A DNA stretch of 5,631 nucleotides, from NCBI GenBank assembly GCA_947174985.1, contig CAMWLB010000209.1, positions 1 through 5,631 of the forward strand, written 5' to 3'. The position numbers and the translations under genes are program-made. The notes under the pieces were generated by a model. The model did no database searches. It saw only the letters and a list, made by a program, of their open reading frames with translations, and was not told the origin of the DNA. The DNA is from an uncultured Lachnospiraceae bacterium. Lineage in GTDB: Bacteria; Bacillota; Clostridia; Lachnospirales; Lachnospiraceae. Of the stretch, positions 1 through 5,631 are shown in pieces; the first letter of the stretch is position 1, and each line of letters opens with the position of its first letter.

Positions 1-825
1 TTTTTCGGGGCAAATAATGTGGAGATGACGCTGCAGCGCAGAATCCGCAAGATATGGAAGGATATTCTGAGTGATAAGGCGGCCGCCACCATGCAGGCGT
101 TTAACCCGATTGAATACGGCAATCTCTTTTTGGGTGAGGACGGTTATATCTATGCCACGGCCGCAGGCAGCGAGAGCGGCGCCGCACTGGTAACCAGACT
201 GAATCCGCTTGGTATCGATACCCTTCCGGCGATAAAGGGAAGAGGGAGAAACACTTCCGTATACGCTGACGTTGCAGTGGATGCAAACGGTATTATGACA
301 TTTCTGGATACCACCTATGGAACCATCTATCAGATGGATGAAAACGGCAGCCTGATGTTTGCTTTCGGCGGACTGGGCAATCAGGTGGGATTGTTTAAAA
401 AGCCTGTATCGTTAGTCGCGGTGGAGGACAGGCTCTATATTATGGACGCCGACAAAAATACCATCACGGAGTTTGAACTGACGCAGTTCGGGGAGATGGT
501 GCAGACGGCAATCAACCTCTACAACGATGGGCTCTATGAAGAGAGTATAGAACCGTGGAGGGAAGTGACTCAGCGCAATTCCAATTATCTGCTTGCCTAT
601 ACCGGTCTGGGAAAGGCATACTACCAGCTTGGCAGGTATGAGGAGGCAATGTACTATTACAGACTGGCAAACGACAGAAGCAATTATTCCGATGCGTTTA
701 AGGAAGCGTCCCTTGGAAAAATCAGGGATTCCTTTCCTGTCATCGTACTGGTGATGGTACTTCTTATCGCAGCGGCTGTCTCGTTCAGGGTATATAAAAA
801 GAGACGGAAAGGAGCGCCCGCATGA
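1..825 (+). CDS. NHL/beta-propeller and TPR membrane protein, 3' part (5'-truncated)
   Basis: The reading frame is open from base 1, so the GTG at 19 and ATG at 25 are internal codons and the true start lies upstream; 274 residues are visible. Visible residues about 87-165 carry propeller-like repeats with NHL character: DVAVDANG, then GTIYQMDENGSL, FAFGG, a G-x-F-x-x-P turn, and LYIMDADKNTITEF. Residues about 165-226 form two TPR-like helical hairpins (NDGLYEESIEPW; then GLGKAYYQLGRYEEAMYYYR). A single hydrophobic helix (about 245-262, PVIVLVMVLLIAAAVSF) is followed by a basic tail, YKKRRK, which suggests the tail is cytoplasmic and the propeller and TPR domains are extracellular. By family knowledge such domains mediate protein or ligand binding; no catalytic motif is visible. 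The last four bases overlap the YIP1 gene (ATGA). A role as scaffold or sensor for the adjacent transporter is inference. Domain calls are fairly secure, function is not. Confidence 0.85.
   Translation, partial: FFGANNVEMTLQRRIRKIWKDILSDKAAATMQAFNPIEYGNLFLGEDGYIYATAAGSESGAALVTRLNPLGIDTLPAIKGRGRNTSVYADVAVDANGIMTFLDTTYGTIYQMDENGSLMFAFGGLGNQVGLFKKPVSLVAVEDRLYIMDADKNTITEFELTQFGEMVQTAINLYNDGLYEESIEPWREVTQRNSNYLLAYTGLGKAYYQLGRYEEAMYYYRLANDRSNYSDAFKEASLGKIRDSFPVIVLVMVLLIAAAVSFRVYKKRRKGAPA
808..814 (+). promoter_or_regulatory. Ribosome binding site of the YIP1 gene
   Basis: AAAGGAG lies inside the end of the upstream coding region, seven bases before the ATG at 822. It supports that start and, with the ATGA overlap, suggests coupled translation. 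Confidence 0.8.
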
Positions 826-1448
826 ATAAGCTGAAGGAAGGGTTAAAGCAATGCAAATACACGATGTTTCATCCGGTAAACGGTTTTGACCAGGTGAAAT
901 GGAATAACGCAGGCAGTATTCCCGTGTGTATTATGATTCTGGCAGCATTTTTTCTGGTTAATGTGTTTGATGCTGTGCTGACAGGCTTTATTTTCAACAC
1001 GAACAATCCGGACAAAATTTCCGTGCCCTCCATTTTCCTGATTACCATGGGAGGCTTCTTAATCTGCTATGTCGCAAACTGGGCTGTCAGTTCCTTAATG
1101 TTTACGGAAGGAAAGAACCGTCACGTATTTATAATGTTCTGTTACGTGCTGCTTCCCTATACCGTATTCGAGATGATATATATTATCGCCACCAATCTGG
1201 TGAATGCAGAGATGAGCGCATTTTTAGACGCCATCCGGTTTATCGGTTTTCTGTGGAGCTTTATTATTTTGATTTTTGGAGAGTATTATGTACACCAGCT
1301 TACTTTTGGAAAGGTTATCTTAAACCTTATCCTGACCGGAATCGGCATTGTGATTATCCTCTTTCTGCTGCTTCTGGGTTACAGTCTGGTACAGCAGATA
1401 TACGTGTTTATATACACGATATATAACGAGATAGTATTTCGGATATGA
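822..1448 (+). CDS. YIP1-family integral membrane protein
   Basis: The gene encodes a complete protein of 208 residues. The N-terminus has the pattern I associate with bacterial YIP1-domain proteins: a short segment with FHPVNGFDQVKW (residues about 16-27) leading into the first membrane helix. About five hydrophobic segments follow: about 33-56, 70-94, 102-125, 136-153 and 162-190. The segment EYYVHQLTFGK before the last helix and the ending with LLLLGYSLVQQIYVF and YNEI also fit this family. Bacterial YIP1 proteins have no established biochemical activity; the name comes from a eukaryotic Rab-interacting family and should not be read as a Rab-related role. The ATG overlaps the upstream stop by four bases and is preceded by AAAGGAG; its own stop overlaps a possible upstream ATG of the next gene. 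Co-location with the propeller/TPR gene and the lipoprotein gene suggests a joint membrane function (inference). Confidence 0.85.
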   Translation: MNKLKEGLKQCKYTMFHPVNGFDQVKWNNAGSIPVCIMILAAFFLVNVFDAVLTGFIFNTNNPDKISVPSIFLITMGGFLICYVANWAVSSLMFTEGKNRHVFIMFCYVLLPYTVFEMIYIIATNLVNAEMSAFLDAIRFIGFLWSFIILIFGEYYVHQLTFGKVILNLILTGIGIVIILFLLLLGYSLVQQIYVFIYTIYNEIVFRI

Positions 1449-1460
1449 CGGAAGCAGAAA

Positions 1461-1475
1461 GGGAGGAAAGAGGTG
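1461..1475 (+). promoter_or_regulatory. Ribosome binding region deciding the lipoprotein start
   Basis: The purine-rich run contains GGGAGG (1461-1466) and AGAGGTG (1469-1475). The second element is five bases from the ATG at 1481. The first is eight bases from an in-frame GTG at 1475. Both lie downstream of the in-frame ATG at 1445, so they argue against 1445 as the main start. Confidence 0.65.
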
Positions 1476-1480
1476 TGGAC

Positions 1481-3805
1481 ATGAAAAAGATAAAAGGCAT
1501 ATTCTGTCTGTTACTCTCCGGCGTCCTTTGCATGACGGGCTGCGGAAAGTCAATCCAGGCGCCGCCTGCACAGAGGGAGGCAGTTGATTATACACAGGGC
1601 TTTCTGCCGGCGGAAACAGAAGATAAACTGACGAAAATTGACGAGAATGACCGTTTTATTCTCTATGCCAATTTAAGCAATGGCGAGATGGCGGTGGAGG
1701 ATAAGCAGGAAGACCGCACATGGTATTCCAATCCGGTGGACAAGCGGGATGATGGACTTGCCAGCGGTTTCAACAAAAATGCACTGCTGTCTGTACTGAC
1801 CGTAAAGTACAGCACGGAGCGGAGTGTGTCCATGACTTGCGGCGGTTATATGTCAAGCGTTTCAAAGGACGGGCTTACGTACCGTATGGAAACGGACGGC
1901 TCCATCACATTTTTGTTTGATTTTCCCAATGAGGAATTCCGAATCCCCGTGCAGTATGCGCTGGAGGAGTACGGCTTTACTGCCAGAATCCTGGTGGACG
2001 GTGTTCTTGAATATGGAACCAACCAGATAAACAGCATAGATTTTCTGCCATTTTTCGGCGCAGGCGGCAGGGAAGCGGAAGGGTATATGCTGGTGCCGGA
2101 CGGCAGCGGCGCCCTTATCTACTACAACAATAATAAGACGGTTGCCAATACCTATTCCAAGGAGCTTTATGGATTTGACAATGGCACAAACGATAAGGCG
2201 ATGGGCACCAAAGCGGTTGCGGCATATTTTACGCTGTCGCAGAACCAGTATCTGCCGGTATTCGGCGTGAATCAGAACGGCGGCGGTTTTCTGGCAGTGA
2301 TATCAGGCGGAGCAGGCAGGGCGGCAATCAACGCCGACGTAGCCGGAAAGTACACGCTGTACAACACGGTCTGGACCACCTATTCCTACCGGACAACCGG
2401 CACGATGCGGCAGGTACAGAAGGACGGCACGGACCAGGTGGTGGGCATCGCGGAGAAAAAGCTGGAGGTGTGGCAGGATTTTGCAGTGAGCTTCCACTTT
2501 CTGGAGGACGGCAGGGCGGAATATGCCGATATGGCGTCATGCTACAGGGAACAGCTTTTAGCGGAAGGCAGCCTTACCGGACGGGTGGAGGAAGCGGAAA
2601 AGATTCCGCTCTATCTGGAACTCTATGGCTACATTGAGAAAACAAAGTCTTTTTTGGGGATTCCAGTAGAGACCAAGATTGCCATGACGACCGTGAAGGA
2701 TGTCAACGAAATTCTGGACGCAGCGGCAGAGCAGGGAATTGACAGCGTCGTCCTCAAATATAACTACTGGATGGCGGACAGCTACTACGGGAAGATACCG
2801 ACGTCGGCGAAGGCAGAGAAAAAAGTCGGCAGCAAAAAGGAGCTTCTGGCACTGCAGGAGCGCCTGGCAGAAAACGGCGGAGGGCTGTATCTTTCGGCTG
2901 ACCTGATGAATATATACAAGCTGGGAAAGGGTGTGAGCAAGTACAACGATGTACTGCAGTCTGTGGCAAATACTGCGCAGAGACAGTATGCGTTCATACT
3001 GGATTCCGCGGAGGTGGATACAAGGTACAATCCGTGGTATCTGCTGCGGCCGGCTTCCCTGTCAGAGTTTTTTAACCGGCTGGCAGCCAACATGGAGAAG
3101 GCCGGTTACGATAACCTTGCACTGGATTCCATCGGGGAGATGTGTTATTCGGAACTGAGTGGCAATGGCGTCGGACGCAATCAGGCGGTGCAGTTATATG
3201 CGGATGTAGTCAGGATCGCAGGCGGCAACGTGGACAATCTTCTGCTGACAGGGGCGAATGACTATGCGGCGGTTTATGCAGCACATATTTTGAAAACACC
3301 GGCAAGGAACAGCGGTTATGATATCGAGGATGTGAGCGTTCCCTTTTACCAGATGGTATTTCACGGGTATGTTTCCTACTCTCTAAGCGCGTCAAACCTT
3401 GCCAGCAATCCGGCTGACATGACTTTGAAATGTATGGAATATGGCGCATACCCACTGTATTCCCTGGTGGGAGAAAATATGGACGAGCTGATTGGCTCGC
3501 GGACGGATGCGCTTTATTCGGCAGATTACCGCAACTGGATTCCTTTTATGGGGATACAGTACAGGCAGCTTAACGAGGTGCTCGGAGGCGTACAGACCCA
3601 GGCGATAACAGGGCACGAGATACTGTCGGCTGATTTGCGTAAGGTAAGCTATGAGAATGGCATTGTAATTTATGTCAACTACGGGGAAAGCAGTGAAAAG
3701 GCGGACGGCGTTACCATTTTGGCAGGCGGCTACGCTGTGGTAAAGGACGGCAGGGTTCTGACGGAGGGAACTGCGGCGGAGTATGCAGAAGGGAGAGGAT
3801 ATTGA
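1481..3805 (+). CDS. DUF5696-like surface lipoprotein, glycosidase-like architecture
   Basis: The protein has 774 residues from the ATG at 1481. This start is chosen because it gives a textbook lipoprotein signal: KK and K at 2-5, hydrophobic core about 6-17, lipobox MTGC with Cys21. The in-frame ATG at 1445 would add 12 charged residues before it. After lipidation the protein should be anchored on the outer face of the membrane. Residues about 55-350 are rich in beta strands, with a GYMLVPDGSGALIYY segment (201-215), like the N-terminal sandwich of several glycosidases. Residues about 375-660 alternate strands and helices like a TIM barrel: VVLKYNYW (423-430), LYLSADLMN (469-477), FILDSAEVD (505-513), NLALDSIGE (545-553), NLLLTGAND (586-594) and VPFYQMVFHGY (620-630). 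Residues about 705-765 form a beta domain with ENGIVIYVNYG and a GYAVVKDG ending. Asp549, Glu553, Asp474 and Asp508 are acidic residues at strand ends and thus candidate catalytic positions. I recognise the DUF5696 family from overall pattern; glycan hydrolysis or binding is inference, not shown. Confidence 0.82.
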   Translation: MKKIKGIFCLLLSGVLCMTGCGKSIQAPPAQREAVDYTQGFLPAETEDKLTKIDENDRFILYANLSNGEMAVEDKQEDRTWYSNPVDKRDDGLASGFNKNALLSVLTVKYSTERSVSMTCGGYMSSVSKDGLTYRMETDGSITFLFDFPNEEFRIPVQYALEEYGFTARILVDGVLEYGTNQINSIDFLPFFGAGGREAEGYMLVPDGSGALIYYNNNKTVANTYSKELYGFDNGTNDKAMGTKAVAAYFTLSQNQYLPVFGVNQNGGGFLAVISGGAGRAAINADVAGKYTLYNTVWTTYSYRTTGTMRQVQKDGTDQVVGIAEKKLEVWQDFAVSFHFLEDGRAEYADMASCYREQLLAEGSLTGRVEEAEKIPLYLELYGYIEKTKSFLGIPVETKIAMTTVKDVNEILDAAAEQGIDSVVLKYNYWMADSYYGKIPTSAKAEKKVGSKKELLALQERLAENGGGLYLSADLMNIYKLGKGVSKYNDVLQSVANTAQRQYAFILDSAEVDTRYNPWYLLRPASLSEFFNRLAANMEKAGYDNLALDSIGEMCYSELSGNGVGRNQAVQLYADVVRIAGGNVDNLLLTGANDYAAVYAAHILKTPARNSGYDIEDVSVPFYQMVFHGYVSYSLSASNLASNPADMTLKCMEYGAYPLYSLVGENMDELIGSRTDALYSADYRNWIPFMGIQYRQLNEVLGGVQTQAITGHEILSADLRKVSYENGIVIYVNYGESSEKADGVTILAGGYAVVKDGRVLTEGTAAEYAEGRGY
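3791..3798 (+). promoter_or_regulatory. Ribosome binding site of the first permease
   Basis: GGGAGAGG ends six bases before the ATG at 3805 and only three before the in-frame TTG at 3802, so the ATG is the better start. The site lies within the last codons of the lipoprotein gene. Confidence 0.8.
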
Positions 3806-4731
3806 TGCAAGGCAAGGTGAAAAGAAACAAGTCCTCAAGACTGATTCGCAGGCAGCAGCGGGCGGGATACTTTTTCGTGCTGCCATGGGTAATCGGATTT
3901 ATCATTTTCTTTCTGGAGCCTCTTTTGGAAAGTATGTGGTACACCTTAAATGATGTAACGATGGGAACGGACGGCATGGAGACTACCTTTGTGGGGCTCT
4001 GGAATTTCAGATATCTGATTCTGGAGGACAGTAAATTTTTGATGAATCTCTGGACCGTCACCGCGGATATGTTAAAGCAGGTGGCAATCTGCACTGTGCT
4101 GAGTCTGTTCATTGCCGTTATCCTGATTCAGAATTTCAGGGGCAGGACGATATACCGCGCCATCTTTTTCCTGCCGATTATCATGACCAGCGGCGTGGTG
4201 TATTCCATGGTCGGCAGCGCCGTGGGTTCATCGGCGTTAAGCGGCACGGGCAATGCCTATCTATACGGCGGTGTGTCCATCGCATCGCTGATGCAGCAGG
4301 GAGGCGTAAGCCCCAGTGTTATTAATATTATCATGGGGATTGTGGACAGTATTTTTGCCATGATTACCAACTGCGGCGTTCCCATTCTGCTTTATATATC
4401 GGGGCTGCAGAAGATTCCGGTGAGCGCCTACGAGGCGGCAAAGATTGAGGGCGCAAGCAGCTGGGATATTTTCTGGAAGATTACGGTGCCGAAGATATCG
4501 CCCATTATTTTCCTGAATGTGGTCTACAGTATTGTGGATTCCTGTACTGCCTACGGAAAGGGCAGCGAGGGTAATATCATGATGAAGGCAATTCAGGACA
4601 TGGGCTTCGGACAGACGATGAAATTTGGTATGAGCGCAGCGATGGCGTGGATGTATTTTATGGTAATTGCCTTTTTCCTTCTGCTTTCCTATCTGCTGCT
4701 TGGACGGAAAGCCAACAAAATAGAGAATTAG
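3805..4731 (+). CDS. Sugar ABC transporter permease, MalF/UgpA type
   Basis: The protein has 308 residues, normal for this family. A basic N-terminal tail (KVKRNKSSRLIRRQQR) leads into the first membrane helix (about 21-43), followed by the family's periplasmic motif FVGLWNFRYL (62-71). Further hydrophobic segments lie at about 90-110, 117-138, 173-200, 229-248 and 278-300, six in all. The cytoplasmic EAA loop is clear at 210-229 (EAAKIEGASSWDIFWKITVP, with Glu210, Gly216 and Pro229); by family knowledge it docks to the ATPase subunit. The protein would pair with the permease encoded next to form the import channel for a sugar or oligosaccharide; the substrate cannot be read from the sequence. 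The start codon overlaps the preceding TGA by one base (TGATG), and an in-frame TTG one codon upstream is less likely given the ribosome binding site. The stop TAG sits against the ribosome binding site of the next gene. Confidence 0.95.
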   Translation: MQGKVKRNKSSRLIRRQQRAGYFFVLPWVIGFIIFFLEPLLESMWYTLNDVTMGTDGMETTFVGLWNFRYLILEDSKFLMNLWTVTADMLKQVAICTVLSLFIAVILIQNFRGRTIYRAIFFLPIIMTSGVVYSMVGSAVGSSALSGTGNAYLYGGVSIASLMQQGGVSPSVINIIMGIVDSIFAMITNCGVPILLYISGLQKIPVSAYEAAKIEGASSWDIFWKITVPKISPIIFLNVVYSIVDSCTAYGKGSEGNIMMKAIQDMGFGQTMKFGMSAAMAWMYFMVIAFFLLLSYLLLGRKANKIEN

Positions 4732-4735
4732 GAGG
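4730..4735 (+). promoter_or_regulatory. Ribosome binding site of the second permease
   Basis: AGGAGG is a full consensus match that shares its first two bases with the TAG stop (4729-4731) of the upstream gene. It lies seven bases before the GTG at 4743, which supports that non-ATG start. Confidence 0.85.
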
Positions 4736-4742
4736 TGGCAGA

Positions 4743-5631
4743 GTGCACAAGATTTCAGTGAAAAAAGAGATGAAAGAGGAACTGCGCCATAAGATGAAGG
4801 TGATAAAGCCTTTCCACTATGTCTGGGCAGTTTTGCGGCATATTTTCCTTTTAGGGCTCAGCTACGTGGTGCTGTATCCGGTTCTGTATATGGTCAGCAA
4901 CGCCTTCAAGCCTGTGGAGCAGTATTACGACCCATCGGTTATCTGGATACCCAAAAGTCTGACGCTGGAAAATTTTAAGATTGTGCTGATAGTCATGGAT
5001 GTCGGCGAAGTGCTCTGGAATACCTTTGTCATCGAACTGCTCCCGGCGCTGATTTCCACCGCGGTCTGCATGATGGTAGGCTACGGGCTGGCGCGGTTCA
5101 ATTTCAGGGGAAAGAAGCTGGTGCTGGCAGGTGTTATCTTAACGATTATCGTGCCTGCGCAGACCATTTCCACCTCGCTGTACACCAGCTATCGGTACTT
5201 TGATTTTCTGGGTATACTGGGCTTTTTGAACAAGCTGACCGGCGTGGTGCAGACGCCCAACCTGATTGGCACGGCATGGGTAACACTGCTGCCGTCTCTT
5301 TTAGGAGTCGGACTGAAAAGTGGAATCTTTATTTTCATCTATATGCAGTTCTTTACGGGACTGCCCAAGGAACTGCAGGAGGCGGCTGCCATCGACGGCT
5401 GCAGCGCGTTTGGCACATTCTTAAGAATCATTGTGCCTACGGCGAAAAATATCATTATATCCGTATTGCTTTTGTCGGTGGTGTGGAACTGGAATGACTA
5501 TTACACGCCCGCCATGTTTATCCGTGTGAAAGACACCATTGCCACGGCGATGGCAAGTTTTCAGGACAGACTGGCGAACATACACAATATGGGAAGCGGC
5601 ATGGACAGCATCCAGACGGCAAACACCCAGA
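4743..5631 (+). CDS. Carbohydrate ABC transporter permease, MalG/UgpE type (3'-truncated)
   Basis: The frame is open from the GTG at 4743 to the window edge and shows 296 residues without a stop. The start rests on AGGAGG seven bases upstream; an ATG at 4770 has no comparable site. The N-terminus is a long charged stretch (about 30 residues) before the first membrane helix (about 33-52). Then come SNAFKP (52-57), typical of MalG-like proteins, and a segment LTLENFKIVL (73-82). Further hydrophobic segments lie at about 95-116, 126-147, 176-201 and 234-250. The EAA loop is at 213-232 (EAAAIDGCSAFGTFLRIIVP, Glu213, Gly219, Pro232), followed by a VVWNWNDYYTPAMF stretch common in this family. The last membrane helix and C-terminus, perhaps 40-50 residues, lie beyond the window. 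It should form the heterodimeric channel with the upstream permease. About 75 residues separate VPAQ (137-140) from the EAA loop, somewhat more than in typical MalG-like proteins. Confidence 0.95.
   Translation, partial: MHKISVKKEMKEELRHKMKVIKPFHYVWAVLRHIFLLGLSYVVLYPVLYMVSNAFKPVEQYYDPSVIWIPKSLTLENFKIVLIVMDVGEVLWNTFVIELLPALISTAVCMMVGYGLARFNFRGKKLVLAGVILTIIVPAQTISTSLYTSYRYFDFLGILGFLNKLTGVVQTPNLIGTAWVTLLPSLLGVGLKSGIFIFIYMQFFTGLPKELQEAAAIDGCSAFGTFLRIIVPTAKNIIISVLLLSVVWNWNDYYTPAMFIRVKDTIATAMASFQDRLANIHNMGSGMDSIQTANTQ

Larger units (their letters stand above)
1..5631 (+). other. Operon: accessory surface/membrane module plus sugar ABC permeases
   Basis: All five genes lie on one strand with junctions of 4-base overlap (822-825), either a 4-base overlap or a 32-base gap depending on the lipoprotein start (1445-1480), 1-base overlap (3805) and an 11-base gap (4732-4742). 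No promoter-like or terminator-like sequence is visible between them. The unit extends past both window edges. A solute-binding protein, a regulator and intracellular glycosidases would be expected outside the window; this expectation comes from how such operons are usually organised. Confidence 0.85.

Noticed and set aside
19..27. GTG at 19 or ATG at 25 as the start of the first gene.
   Set aside because: The frame is open to base 1 (FFGANNV before it), there is no ribosome binding site, and the propeller domain would be cut; the gene is truncated by the window edge.
79..93. A GCGGCCGC (NotI) site running into GCCGCCACCATG, which matches a cloning-vector Kozak junction.
   Set aside because: The first gene reads straight through it as KAAATMQAF, with family-like sequence on both sides and no vector sequence around it; coincidence is the simplest explanation.
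2030..2075. T-rich and GC-rich patches suggesting a hairpin or terminator.
   Set aside because: They are inside the lipoprotein coding region, and I could not find a stable stem followed by a T tract.
3392..3886. Minus-strand open frame of 164 codons across the lipoprotein/permease junction.
   Set aside because: It lies antisense to two well-supported genes, has no recognisable domain and reads as low-complexity shadow sequence.
3711..4112. Minus-strand open frame of 133 codons.
   Set aside because: It is antisense to the lipoprotein end and permease start, with no domain signal; it overlaps another antisense shadow frame.
5276..5497. Plus-strand 73-codon frame inside the last gene.
   Set aside because: It is an out-of-frame shadow of the MalG-type permease, whose own frame carries the EAA loop over the same bases.

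Overview
The window is one uninterrupted plus-strand run of five genes with no intergenic space to speak of. It looks like part of a carbohydrate-uptake operon of a Gram-positive, low-to-mid GC Firmicute, most likely a gut-type Clostridia/Lachnospiraceae organism. That placement is an inference from protein character (Lys-rich lipoprotein signal peptide with a Gram-positive style lipobox, MalF/MalG-like permeases, a DUF5696-like protein beside a YIP1 protein) and from strong purine-rich ribosome binding sites. No marker gene fixes the species.

Layout: (1) 1-825, the 3' end of a membrane-anchored protein with NHL/beta-propeller-like repeats, two TPR-like helical hairpins and one C-terminal transmembrane helix; its start lies upstream of the window. 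(2) 822-1448, a small polytopic YIP1-family protein. (3) 1481-3805, a 774-residue lipoprotein resembling the DUF5696 family, whose architecture looks like a glycoside hydrolase (beta-sandwich, barrel-like region, C-terminal beta domain). (4) 3805-4731, a MalF/UgpA-type sugar ABC permease. (5) 4743 to the window end, a MalG/UgpE-type partner permease cut off at its 3' end and starting with GTG. Junctions are 4-base or 1-base overlaps or short gaps, each with its own Shine-Dalgarno, so the genes are almost certainly co-transcribed and probably translationally coupled.

How they may work together: the two permeases would form the membrane channel of an ABC importer. The solute-binding protein and ATPase are not in the window; the binding protein is probably encoded nearby, and the ATPase may be a shared MsmK/UgpC-type protein encoded elsewhere. 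The lipoprotein would sit on the outer face of the membrane, where it could bind or trim a glycan before import. The propeller/TPR protein and the YIP1 protein form an accessory membrane pair of unknown role.

The part most worth follow-up is the three-gene accessory module (propeller-TPR, YIP1, DUF5696-like lipoprotein) attached to an otherwise ordinary sugar importer. I see no RNA genes, mobile elements, CRISPR arrays, promoters or terminators, and no gene-free stretch over 300 bases.
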